A stretch of 64,000 bases of DNA, from positions 868,001 through 932,000 of the forward strand of contig CAXXDU010000002.1 of assembly GCA_963667535.2 (NCBI GenBank). The letters are read 5' to 3'. Below, piece by piece: positions 34,401 through 42,153 of the stretch. Each line of letters starts with the position of its first letter. Position 1 is the first letter of the stretch. The DNA is from UBA5614 sp963667535. Its GTDB lineage: Bacteria > Cloacimonadota > Cloacimonadia > Cloacimonadales > Cloacimonadaceae. The notes below the pieces were generated by a model that did no database searches, was not told the origin of the DNA, and worked only from the letters and a program-made list of their open reading frames with translations. A program made the position numbers and the translations under genes.

Positions 34401-35976
34401 CTATCAGTTTGTCCGATTGCTAAAGAGAAATAATCCTTTATCTGACTGGACTGATATTACCACAACTGCGACTCAGAATGTCACTAACAGGACGTTCTTA
34501 TTAACAGGACTTTCCTCTTTCAGTGAATTCTCTGTGGCACAAGGCACAGGTCCGGAAGGTTTAGCCGGAAGCTGCCTGATTTTTGATGGCACAGATGATT
34601 ATGTAAATATCGGTAACAGTGCTGCCCTAAACGTCGGAAATGTTCTTTCTCTGGAAGCATGGGTAAAACCGGATACAATGACGACAAGACAAGGAATCTT
34701 TTCCACCGCATACACAAATTCTACCGGGGCTTTCCAACTGGAAATCGGAATTGGCAGCGGTGGCACAAACAGAGTTGCAGTTTCAGGCGCAGGCACCTGG
34801 GTAGCCCAGACTAATGATAATGCCATTATACCCGGTATGTGGAATCACATTGTTTATACAAGAAGCGGGACAGGAGCAGGAACGCACAAAATATATGTAA
34901 ACGGGCAGGAAATGTCACTAATCTCTGATGCTAATTATACTTTTGTGAATAATACAAGCAATAAAATAATCGGTTCCGGAACCAGTGGAACTCAGTTATT
35001 CAAAGGTCAAATGGACGAAGTCAGATTATGGAATGTTGCCCTTTCAGCGCAACAAATCAGGGAAAACGCCAACTTACCTTTGTCAGGGAATGAAACAGGT
35101 CTAGTTGCCTACTGGCAGTTCAATGATAATAGCGGTTCTTCTGCCGATGAACTTATCTCCGGATTAATTGGAACATTGACCAACATGAGCAGTAGTTCAT
35201 GGTGCTCTTCAACAATTCCCTTCGGTCGGGGTAATACTTATACCCGTGAAGAAAACATCGGAAATGTAAGCTTTCCCGGCACTGGACTTCAAATCTATTA
35301 TGATAGCCATAATGCCGCTTCTGTTACTGTTACCAAGTTAAATCAGTCACCCAATCTTAATCCTGCGGGATCTATAGATGTGTATGATTCACAATATTGG
35401 ATAGTAAATCGGTATGGCTCAGGTAACTTTAATGCAAATCTGATTTTCTCAGTTAGCGAAAATGTTACCGTCGCAGATGAATCACATCCGGAGTATTTCA
35501 AATTGTACACGCGAAGCAGTAGTTCAGATGGTGAATGGACTTTGGCAACTCAGGCGTATTCTGTCGATGCAGAAGCTAATACCATAACATTCTATTTTAT
35601 CACTTCTTACTGTCAGTATATAATTGCCTACGGTGGGCAGCAATCTATTGGAACACCGCAGAACATAGCAATTACTGCCAACAATCCGGTTATACAAATC
35701 AGTTGGGATAGCGTTAGTGGGGCAAGTTCATATAAAATCACTGCGGCTGACTCAACGAATGGGACTTTCATTAATATCTCCTCACAGGGTGAGTTTGGTT
35801 CTGCCCGAACTTCTGTTATTGATACTGACACTAATAGAACTAAAACAATTCAGTTTATCCGGAGTAATAGTACTCACCGGCAGGATAACTACGGAACAAG
35901 AGCCAGAATCACCTGGACGACAAATTCAGTCGGTATAAGCCAGAAATTCTTTAAGATTATCGCATCAACGGATTAA
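31477..35976 (+). CDS. Giant secreted multidomain protein (FG-GAP, FN3-like, LamG)
   Basis: A 1499-residue exported protein with a signal peptide (about residues 7-23). In order: a seven-blade-like FG-GAP/VCBS region (about 25-285) with five calcium-type loops such as DLDNDGFIDLIFGG and DFDGDGLKDLIIG; four 95-residue beta-sandwich repeats (about 291-675) sharing GVCW(S/K)TS.NP.I.D and TYYVRAYA.NG.G.GYG; two LamG/concanavalin-like domains (about 678-884 and 1030-1245); and an FN3-like C-terminal domain (from about 1388) ending QKFFKIIAS. It probably binds carbohydrate or surfaces. No catalytic domain is evident. GGAGG precedes the ATG, and a sigma-54 promoter lies just upstream. Confidence 0.8.
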   Translation: MSKIIKGYWLIALLVFISCLHAGEFNLVTNSFSNINYSVMASKPCLTDLDNDGFIDLIFGGISGNKLAHWEQSSYGSLTFVERSGFFSGIIVASYPSPTITDFDGDGLKDLIIGNSSSGIRGYLYYYRQSAPNSTDFTLVTNDFCNLYVGASANPFFFDLDGDNKLDLLVGESSGVITHFEQTAHNSTSFVLVSNNFNSIDVGTESVPNVKDYNNDGLLDLFVGNYDGFTNHYIQNSANSYAFTLSSTNFSNTEVLACAAPCFADIDHDGYLDMLIGKHHSTIVHYEVSPVITTDDISSTTNSSAVSGATLEPNSLLTFSAYGICWGTSPSPTISGTHSNYGTVPGHNTTNLTNLTSEITYYVRSYVTDQLTTTYGAEKSFILANYPSITTRPIENIGVTTATSGGYHINDHGSYIHSRGVCWSTSHNPTITDPHTNDGHDVTYFSSSITGLNHSTTYYIRAYAINGIGVGYGDELTFTTDTFATISTTAITNVDYQSARSGGTISSDGNNAITAKGVCWKTSPNPLITDAHSYNGTGTGTFSSSITGLAKGTTYYVRAYAQNGVGTGYGEEFSFTTDNVPTVTTNAISLIDTVSAICEGSVTSENGELVTARGICWSTTANPTIADLHTTNGDGLGTFTGNLTGLTRDTRYHVRAYATNSVGTGYGTDTEFSTPYRLNNALDFDGNDDNVTIPLTLPNQGTIEFWFNTEDGSNGGYLWSETVGSAKFYSQLANNSIYTWIGSSGNSLVLTNLNNNTWYHCAVTWSRAGVPGFYTVASQMYINGSLINTTVNPWMAPVSPLTLGNRAEQSFYNGQMDEFRVWNTVRTQAQIQDNMCRFATPPTTNLILYFNFNNAAGSIATDLSGYGYNGTMNNMSDYSWVHSSVSMGVLGTSVRTTAPTSIGSTGKQMTITITTTPDNSNFLGIYNTGNGTDIIDSETFPGNITQRVDAVWGVFKTGTVTANLSINYSNIPLTDYQFVRLLKRNNPLSDWTDITTTATQNVTNRTFLLTGLSSFSEFSVAQGTGPEGLAGSCLIFDGTDDYVNIGNSAALNVGNVLSLEAWVKPDTMTTRQGIFSTAYTNSTGAFQLEIGIGSGGTNRVAVSGAGTWVAQTNDNAIIPGMWNHIVYTRSGTGAGTHKIYVNGQEMSLISDANYTFVNNTSNKIIGSGTSGTQLFKGQMDEVRLWNVALSAQQIRENANLPLSGNETGLVAYWQFNDNSGSSADELISGLIGTLTNMSSSSWCSSTIPFGRGNTYTREENIGNVSFPGTGLQIYYDSHNAASVTVTKLNQSPNLNPAGSIDVYDSQYWIVNRYGSGNFNANLIFSVSENVTVADESHPEYFKLYTRSSSSDGEWTLATQAYSVDAEANTITFYFITSYCQYIIAYGGQQSIGTPQNIAITANNPVIQISWDSVSGASSYKITAADSTNGTFINISSQGEFGSARTSVIDTDTNRTKTIQFIRSNSTHRQDNYGTRARITWTTNSVGISQKFFKIIASTD

Positions 35977-36034
35977 TCACTGTGCATATAAGCAGTGAAC
36001 CCATATTTGCTGATATGGCAAGACAGGAGTAATA

Positions 36035-36358
36035 ATGAATGTATTATTAAACGATTTTTCCCGCATGAACACTGCAATTGTTGAATATCTTGCAAGTTGT
36101 GCTGATGTCAGCATATATTTGTCAGTATCAAAGGAAGATACTTTACGTATAATTCGGGAAGTAAAGCCTGAAGTTATCATATTTTGCAGAAATTATGCGC
36201 TTGAGAGCACTTTTGCATCAGAACTCAGTAAAATTTGCACGGATTCGAATATCTATTTGTGTGAAACAGGCTCCACTAAAAGCAGCACGTATCAACGACA
36301 TTCTGATTCGGAAGACAATGTTGCACAAGATCCATATTTCCAAGGATTTATATGCTAA
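36035..36358 (+). CDS. Small protein of unknown function, receiver-like remnant
   Basis: A 107-residue protein with a good AGGAG eight bases before its ATG. The first 65 residues alternate strand and helix in the manner of a response-regulator receiver domain (MNVLLNDFSRMNTAIVEYL, then IREVKPEVIIFCRNY), but the position of the phospho-acceptor Asp is Cys, and the chain stops before the second half of such a domain. It may be a decayed or truncated receiver or an unrelated small protein. It lies between the two giant secreted proteins. Confidence 0.4.
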   Translation: MNVLLNDFSRMNTAIVEYLASCADVSIYLSVSKEDTLRIIREVKPEVIIFCRNYALESTFASELSKICTDSNIYLCETGSTKSSTYQRHSDSEDNVAQDPYFQGFIC

Positions 36359-36553
36359 TCTGACAAAAAAAATAAGTCCCTAACACTATATAGATTGGGC
36401 GGATGAGGGATATTGTCAGAATCAACCACAATTATCTTATTTTTTGTTCTAAATCAGCAATTAACAAAGCTTCAAGCAATTTAACACTTGACAGATTTGT
36501 TACTTTCTGCTTCTTTTTAAAATAGGTATATTGATTTTGAAAGGGAGAACTTT

Positions 36554-38938
36554 ATGCAAACAAAATTAGTCATTTTATTAGTCATACTCTGGGCATTCTT
36601 TTCGATACTGAGCGCTCAATTACTTACGGAAGGTTTTGAGAATGCCTGGCCTCCGGCCGGATGGGTGATAATCAATGCAGGCTCCGGTAATAACTGGGAA
36701 CAGGGGATAGGTGAAACCGAGAGCAGCGAAGGCAGCAATTACATGTCTTACACATACAACAGTAGCTTTGCAGCTAATGCCTGGGCAATCTCACAGGGAA
36801 TTCCCATGGTAGCGGGACGCACTTATCGAGTGGAATTTGCTCAGAAAGTCCGGGAATCAGCATACGAAGAATACATGAAAGTAACTCTGGGAACTGCTCA
36901 AACTGTTGCAGCCCAAACGATAACATTGTTAAATTATCCTTCTCCCGGATTGACTAATACCACTTATATCAACCGTGTGTCTTCTGAATATACATGTCTT
37001 GCTACAGGCACCTACTATTTAGGTGTTAATTGCTTTTCCAGAAGAGACCGGCATACCTTGTTTGTTGATGATATTCGTTTCTATGAGACAATCTTAAATG
37101 CTCCTCCTGCACCGGCTGTGCTCAATATTCCTCTTAATACTGCGTCTGGTGTTATGAATGATGCAACTTTTACCTGGGCTCCTCAATCTGGTCATGTGAA
37201 CGGTTACAGAGTTAGTTTTGGTACAAATAATCCACCCTCGAATCTTGTAAGCAGTGTTGATTTGGGTAATGTAAAATCTTACACACCTCCGACCATGCAA
37301 TATAGCACTACTTACTACTGGAAAATCGAGCCATACAATGAATTTGGACCGGCTTTAGATTGCCCGGTCTGGAGCTTTACAACCGGAGTAAATCCCACCA
37401 TTGTCAGCTTCCCCACTAACAATAGCTTTGATGCTTCCGTTCCGACTTATGGATGGCACAACCAAGCTGTAACAGGAACCAGAACATGGAGCTACAAAAC
37501 AATCACAACATCATTTCCCCAATTAGCGCCACATTCTGCACCGGGAATGGCATGTTACAATATTAATGGTGTATCCGATGAACATTCAGCTATCCTGGTT
37601 TCACCGCCTATATCCTGTGCTACCGCTACCTATACATATAACCTCAGCCTTTGGATGATCAGAGAATCCATTCTTCTCAGTTATGATGACAGGATTAAGG
37701 TCTACAGTTCAGCTTTTCCTGATTTGAATCACAGTCCGACTCTGCTTTTGACGATTAACCGCTCCAATGCTTTAGCGCCAGTTACTGCAAGTACAGGGTG
37801 GTTGCAATATGTCAGCAGCAGTATTCCTTTCGTCAATGGAACCGGTAATTATATTATCATCCAGGCTGTTTGCGGTCTTGGCAATAGCATATATGTAGAT
37901 GATATTAATCTCAGCAGTACTTTGATACCTATTCCCCCACTGCCCTGCGAAGTAGTCTTGCCTCTGCACAATGCTATAAACGTTGAATTGACTACAGACT
38001 TTTCCTGGCAACCAACAGACGCTGAGCCAACCGGCTACAGAATCTATCTGGGCACCAATAATCCACCTACAGATATCCTGAATGGATTGGATGTGGGCAA
38101 CGTGCTTACCTATAATCCTATAGCCGATCTCAAGATAAACAGCCATTATTATTGGAAGGTTGTTCCCTACAGTGCCAATGGCTCAACCCTCAATTGCCCG
38201 GTCTGGTCGTTTATGACTATCCAGACTCCGGCGATCAGCACATTCCCTTATGTCATAAACTTTGATCAGTTTCTGCCTGAAAACTGGGTTTTAAATGGTC
38301 TCGGAGAAGCAAACTGGGGTTCTGCTAATACTACCAATGCCGGAGGAACATTTCCTGAAGCAAGGATTAGTTTTTCGCCCTCATTCACGGGTATTAGCCG
38401 ATTAGTTAGCCCGATTATCAGCACGAATGGTATGGATTCGTTACGATTGAGTTTTAGGCACAAATATAGCCATTTTTCGGGTATATATGAGATTGGTGTT
38501 GCTACCCGCTCAGGAAACGGAGACTGGAATATCGTATGGTCTCATGCCAATTCCAGTATCGGACCTATGCAAGTGACTCTGGATATCAATAATGCTGATA
38601 TCGGAGAGCTTAATACTCAGATCTGCTTCTACGTTTCAGGTAATTCCTATAATATGAACTACTGGTATATCGATGATATATTTGTTAACCGTAGTGGTGT
38701 CGGTATTCCGCAGAATGTGGATATAGACCCAACCATTGATGGAGTTTCTCTGTCCTGGGATACTGTTACGGATGCTACAGGCTACTACATCTGGAGCAGT
38801 TCAAACCCCCATCTGGCATTTGACCCGCTTGAACAAATCAATTGGCACAAAGTGCAGGAATTGCCTGTTTTAAACAGTCCTTATCTCCTGCCATCAACTG
38901 TCAGCAAGGAATTCTTCCGGGTTACAGCAACACAATAG
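36554..38938 (+). CDS. Secreted multidomain protein with choice-of-anchor J and FN3-like modules
   Basis: A 794-residue protein with a signal peptide (residues 4-21, cleavage near SAQ). Three jelly-roll domains of the cleaved-adhesin/choice-of-anchor J type (about 22-176, 276-455, 557-705) each open with the pattern FE....PP.GW or FD.FLPENW and contain Y(Y)LG/YI(Y/I)(V)DDI strands. They alternate with FN3-like domains (about 180-275, 462-555, 710-794) sharing GYR(V/I).(F/L)GTNNPP and TYYWKI.PY. The C-terminus FFRVTATQ resembles the end of the 1499-residue protein, suggesting a common final module. Adhesion or degradation of polymers is likely; no peptidase site is seen. Confidence 0.8.
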   Translation: MQTKLVILLVILWAFFSILSAQLLTEGFENAWPPAGWVIINAGSGNNWEQGIGETESSEGSNYMSYTYNSSFAANAWAISQGIPMVAGRTYRVEFAQKVRESAYEEYMKVTLGTAQTVAAQTITLLNYPSPGLTNTTYINRVSSEYTCLATGTYYLGVNCFSRRDRHTLFVDDIRFYETILNAPPAPAVLNIPLNTASGVMNDATFTWAPQSGHVNGYRVSFGTNNPPSNLVSSVDLGNVKSYTPPTMQYSTTYYWKIEPYNEFGPALDCPVWSFTTGVNPTIVSFPTNNSFDASVPTYGWHNQAVTGTRTWSYKTITTSFPQLAPHSAPGMACYNINGVSDEHSAILVSPPISCATATYTYNLSLWMIRESILLSYDDRIKVYSSAFPDLNHSPTLLLTINRSNALAPVTASTGWLQYVSSSIPFVNGTGNYIIIQAVCGLGNSIYVDDINLSSTLIPIPPLPCEVVLPLHNAINVELTTDFSWQPTDAEPTGYRIYLGTNNPPTDILNGLDVGNVLTYNPIADLKINSHYYWKVVPYSANGSTLNCPVWSFMTIQTPAISTFPYVINFDQFLPENWVLNGLGEANWGSANTTNAGGTFPEARISFSPSFTGISRLVSPIISTNGMDSLRLSFRHKYSHFSGIYEIGVATRSGNGDWNIVWSHANSSIGPMQVTLDINNADIGELNTQICFYVSGNSYNMNYWYIDDIFVNRSGVGIPQNVDIDPTIDGVSLSWDTVTDATGYYIWSSSNPHLAFDPLEQINWHKVQELPVLNSPYLLPSTVSKEFFRVTATQ

Positions 38939-38989
38939 CTTGTTATAATAGTCAGGAGTAAGCTGTGTAAGGCTTATTCGACAGCATTT

Positions 38990-39019
38990 AAGGGAGTATC
39001 ATGGATACTCCCTTTTTTA
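38990..39019 (+). terminator. Rho-independent terminator
   Basis: AAGGGAGTATC-ATG-GATACTCCCTT is an 11-bp perfect stem followed by TTTT. It lies 51 bases after the secreted protein's stop codon. Confidence 0.88.
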
Positions 39020-39043
39020 TTATGCTTTATTTGTCCCTTGTAA

Positions 39044-39166
39044 ATTCCTTAAACAATCCTTTGGATTTGAGTCACAGATGTAAGGGGTATATAAGGGCAA
39101 AGCCCTTAGATACCCCTTAGAAACCTCTTTAATACCTGTAGGATTTATTAAACAAGATACAAGGAA
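39044..39166. repeat. Nested long hairpin element, copy 2
   Basis: The core is an 18-bp stem with one mismatch (39081-39098 with 39102-39119, loop AAA). Outer arms are ATTCCTTAAACAATCCT (39044-39060) against AGGATTTATTAAAC and further CAAGGAAT to 39166. Layout and outer sequence (TTCCTTA..AATCC, AAGGAATAAG) match the element at 31013-31125, while the core stem sequence is different but still paired. The gap between this and 39307 holds minor hairpins and no gene. Confidence 0.55.
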
Positions 39167-39307
39167 TAAGTAAGCTTTAAGTAATCAGTCTTACTACTAT
39201 CTTAGTAGCCCCTTGTTAGATGCTTATTACTTTTAGTAAGCAACTACTCAGAAGATAATGGTTTATAAGCAGTTACGATTTCATGAAGGTAAGAGGTTTT
39301 ATTAAAA

Positions 39308-39431
39308 GTAGCGTAGGATTCCAATCAAGTAGCGTAGGATTCCAATCAAGTAGCGTAGGATTCCAATCCTGCGCAGGAAAAAGCACCGTTCCACTGTATC
39401 ACGCTTGAACAGCTCTGGAAAGCTATTCTAC
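39308..39431. repeat. REP A/B cluster with two half-palindromes
   Basis: REP A starts at 39308, 39329 and 39350, 21 bp apart. The first two stop after the loop and the start of the right arm (…CCAATCA), so they lack a full hairpin; only the third has both arms. A reversed REP B follows at 39408-39431 with one base change in the left arm (AGCTCT). Between them lies a CCACTGTATCAC motif. This cluster sits after the stop of the DUF2807-like gene on the other strand. Confidence 0.8.
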
Positions 39432-39437
39432 TTTTTT

Positions 39438-40157
39438 TTATAGCTCGATTACTTTTCCCACACCGATCTGAAAGTCGCGTTTGGTTACTTTGGAACCTTT
39501 CAGTATTATATTTCCTGCACCCACATGAGCTACCATATTGTCAATCTGGCTTTTATTAAGTGCAATGCCACCGGCACCTGTTTTTGTAATTACATTCTTC
39601 ATTTTGCATTGGTCCAGATCAATATTACCTGCTCCGGTTTCAAGATTAACCTGCGCATTATCCTGCATAGAAGTCAAGCTTATTGTGCCGGCACCATCAG
39701 TTATATTGATGTTCAGATTGCGTGGTATCTTGCCAGTAATACTGATAATCAGATAAGGTTTACCCGATTTGGTTTTACCTTTGATACTGTTATCGGTAAT
39801 GCTAAAAGATGCATCTCCCTGAGTATACTCTCTGTATATAACAGACAGGTCTGTAGCTTTGGCTTCGCTGCCGGTAAGGTCAATTCTAGCTGCACCTTCA
39901 ACAAGAATAAGTTCATTACCTTTATAAACCTCTTTTAAAATCGTTATTCCTGTATACTTGAGCTTAACTCCGTCAACAGTTGACACACTATCACTTACCG
40001 TACTTAAATCCATCTTTCCCAGGAACGCACCTGTACTGTCTTTTGCTGCAGCACTATTGACTGCATCAGCCACCTTGTTCATCAATCTTTCACAGCCGGT
40101 TAATAATACAATTGTAAGTATGAGTAAACAGGCTAATATCATTAGCATTGATTTCAT
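39438..40157 (-). CDS. DUF2807/DUF4097-like lipoprotein
   Basis: A 239-residue protein with lipobox LLTGC (Cys22), so an outer- or inner-membrane lipoprotein. The second half repeats short beta-helix turns of the form GAG.I.L (DGAGTISL, GAGNIDL, GAGGIAL, GAGNIIL), typical of the head-GIN/auto-transporter-adhesin-like domains. The family's role is unclear; cell-surface or envelope sensing has been suggested. TAAGGAGACTTA precedes the ATG. It starts 14 bases downstream of the MNT gene and may share its transcript. Confidence 0.72.
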   Translation of the reverse strand: MKSMLMILACLLILTIVLLTGCERLMNKVADAVNSAAAKDSTGAFLGKMDLSTVSDSVSTVDGVKLKYTGITILKEVYKGNELILVEGAARIDLTGSEAKATDLSVIYREYTQGDASFSITDNSIKGKTKSGKPYLIISITGKIPRNLNINITDGAGTISLTSMQDNAQVNLETGAGNIDLDQCKMKNVITKTGAGGIALNKSQIDNMVAHVGAGNIILKGSKVTKRDFQIGVGKVIEL

Positions 40158-40170
40158 TAAGTCTCCTTAT

Positions 40171-40479
40171 TTAGAGTTTTATTCCAACTCTTTCTATATG
40201 CTCCATTACTGCGGGGTCTGAAAGACTTTCGTAATGTAGAATGTCAATCTTCCCGGGTAAATCTAAATCATCCAAAGCTACCTGGATAATCTTAAGGTCT
40301 TTATATGTGAAATGGCTTCCTTTGAGACATAGGTCAATATCTGAGCCAGGCTTGTAGTTTCCCTTTGCTCTTGAACCAAAGAGTATGACTTCCTGAACCA
40401 ATGGATTTGATTGCAAAACAGAAAGGATGTTATCCCAAATTTGTGTTTTTATACCATATTTCAAATCAGTTGAGGTCAT
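40171..40479 (-). CDS. MNT-domain nucleotidyltransferase (antitoxin of HEPN-MNT module)
   Basis: A 102-residue minimal nucleotidyltransferase. The signature GSRAKGNYKPGSDIDL (residues 35-50) carries the GS..DxD metal/NTP site, and a third acidic residue can be placed later (KIDIL). In HEPN-MNT pairs the MNT protein AMPylates a Tyr of its HEPN partner and blocks its RNase. Its start overlaps the HEPN stop by four bases. Length is typical. Confidence 0.85.
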   Translation of the reverse strand: MTSTDLKYGIKTQIWDNILSVLQSNPLVQEVILFGSRAKGNYKPGSDIDLCLKGSHFTYKDLKIIQVALDDLDLPGKIDILHYESLSDPAVMEHIERVGIKL

Positions 40480-40877
40480 ACCAGCTTTGCCTTCAGATAA
40501 TCATGAAGTTCACGAAAACAGGCATAATACTGGTTAACGATATCATCCTTGATGCTATTGGCTGTTTGCTTATTGTAAATATGAGTGGTCAGGTTTCTGG
40601 CTTTGACCATGTCCATCCAGACTTCACCTTCGGTAATGATGCCATCTGCAAAGGCTTGTCTGATTACTTCTTTGGAGCCAACCAGTTCGGTATAACCTTT
40701 TTCTTCCAGATAGTCTTTCAAGGTCTTCCAGGCAAGTTCAAAGGTATATTCAAACCTCTGAATCATTCCCTCTATTTCCAAATCTGACGGAGTCTTAATT
40801 ATAATAGCTTCTTTCAATAACTCCAAAGCACGTTCAAAGTTATAAAACCTTTGTATCCAGCGTATGTCAGCAGTCAT
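40476..40877 (-). CDS. HEPN-domain protein (toxin of HEPN-MNT module, HI0074 family)
   Basis: A 133-residue four-helix protein. The RX4HXY motif is visible at 94-101 (RNLTTHIY): Arg and His form the RNase site and Tyr is the residue that MNT partners AMPylate. The N-terminal RFEYTFELAWKTLKDYL is characteristic of the HI0074-type nucleotidyltransferase substrate-binding family. It overlaps the upstream ATPase gene by four bases (ATGA) and the downstream MNT gene by four, so three proteins are made from one tightly coupled message. Confidence 0.85.
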   Translation of the reverse strand: MTADIRWIQRFYNFERALELLKEAIIIKTPSDLEIEGMIQRFEYTFELAWKTLKDYLEEKGYTELVGSKEVIRQAFADGIITEGEVWMDMVKARNLTTHIYNKQTANSIKDDIVNQYYACFRELHDYLKAKLV

Positions 40878-42022
40878 AATATTTCCTTATCTTGTTTTAT
40901 ATTATCAGCCATTGTATAGAATGTATCCGGTGTAATCACATTATACTGTGCATTGGGATAGTTTGTCATAAATCCTATGGGTGGTTTTTGTGTTTTGGAT
41001 GCATTCCATTTTATCTCGTAAGCACTCAGAGAGTCTGTTGTCTCTTCAATCAAATCAATTTCCTGCTGGTCTACTGTTCTCCAGAAGAAAGACTTTAAAT
41101 ATGGATTAATCAGTTGGTTAGTCTTTTGACGCTCAGCAATTACGTAGTTCTCCCACAGCGCACCGACATCTGCTCTCAATTCTATAGGCTGAAAAGCTCC
41201 CAGAATAGCATTGCGGATACCTGTGTCATAGAAATAAATCTTCTTGCTTTTCTTCAGTTCATTCCTGTGGTTTTTTGCATAAGATGTAAGCCGGAAGATA
41301 ACAAAAACCTTTTCCAGCAAGTCAATGTATTTTTCGATAGTCATGGAGGAAACTTTGAGCATATTACCCAGTTCCAGATAAGAAACCTCCCTGCCAATCT
41401 GCAGAGCCAAAGCGATGAGAAGTTTGGAAAGCAACTCCGGTTTACGTATTTCGTTGTATTGCAATAAGTCCTTATACAGATAGCTCTGCACAATATCGGT
41501 CAGAATCTCTTTCTGCAAATCGGTTTTGAGAATAGCATCAGGATACATGCCGTAAATCAAACGTTGGTTCAGAAGTCTTTTCTCAGTCTGCAAGCCATGA
41601 TAATCAACCATTTCCTGCCAGGACAGGGGAGGTAAATGAAAGGTAAACTTCCTGCCGGCAAGAGTCTCATGTATCTTATCTGCCAGTTCTATGGCTGAAG
41701 ACCCCGTAACTATCACCTGCTTATCAGGCATATTATCAACCAGCAGTTTTATGGTAATGCCGATATTTTCAATGCGTTGTCCCTCATCAATCAGAACCAG
41801 TTTGCTGTTTCCGAGATATGCTTTCAAATGAGTGGATGTAACGTTCTGCAGATTTTGCCTTGTATCGGGCTCATCGCAATTGAGATAAAGAGCATCAGGG
41901 TAATCTGCCATAATCATTTTCAGCAGAGTAGTCTTACCGGTTTGACGCGGACCTGTAATGATAATGGCTTTCCCTTGGAATAAATACTTCTTAAGTAAAG
42001 GATATAGCATACGCTTTATCAT
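40874..42022 (-). CDS. AAA ATPase with DUF4143 domain
   Basis: A 382-residue protein. Walker A is GPRQTGKT (24-31), and Walker B is in KLVLIDEGQ (about 75). The DUF4143 C-terminal nuclease-like part holds YDTGIRNAIL and FFWRTVDQQEIDLIEE...YEIKWN, where the D-E-x-K pattern resembles a restriction-like core. Such ATPases are often solitary mobile-associated genes. Here it is the first gene of the HEPN-MNT transcript, overlapping HEPN by four bases. Direct repeats TTATATTAC (42062-42070 and 42094-42102) sit in its promoter region and could be operator sites. Confidence 0.8.
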   Translation of the reverse strand: MIKRMLYPLLKKYLFQGKAIIITGPRQTGKTTLLKMIMADYPDALYLNCDEPDTRQNLQNVTSTHLKAYLGNSKLVLIDEGQRIENIGITIKLLVDNMPDKQVIVTGSSAIELADKIHETLAGRKFTFHLPPLSWQEMVDYHGLQTEKRLLNQRLIYGMYPDAILKTDLQKEILTDIVQSYLYKDLLQYNEIRKPELLSKLLIALALQIGREVSYLELGNMLKVSSMTIEKYIDLLEKVFVIFRLTSYAKNHRNELKKSKKIYFYDTGIRNAILGAFQPIELRADVGALWENYVIAERQKTNQLINPYLKSFFWRTVDQQEIDLIEETTDSLSAYEIKWNASKTQKPPIGFMTNYPNAQYNVITPDTFYTMADNIKQDKEIL

Positions 42023-42153
42023 AAGCCCGGCACTTCCTAATATAAATTTATGGTTACTTTTTTATATTACGATAGAAATAAGTCAAGAGATATTTATATT
42101 ACAATTGAGTTTTATCTTATATTGAGCTATCGATAAGCCCGATACTTTCATCA

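Noticed and set aside
36195..36383. Overlapping 62-codon ORF
   Set aside because: Alternative frame of the 36035-36358 gene without its own ribosome binding site.
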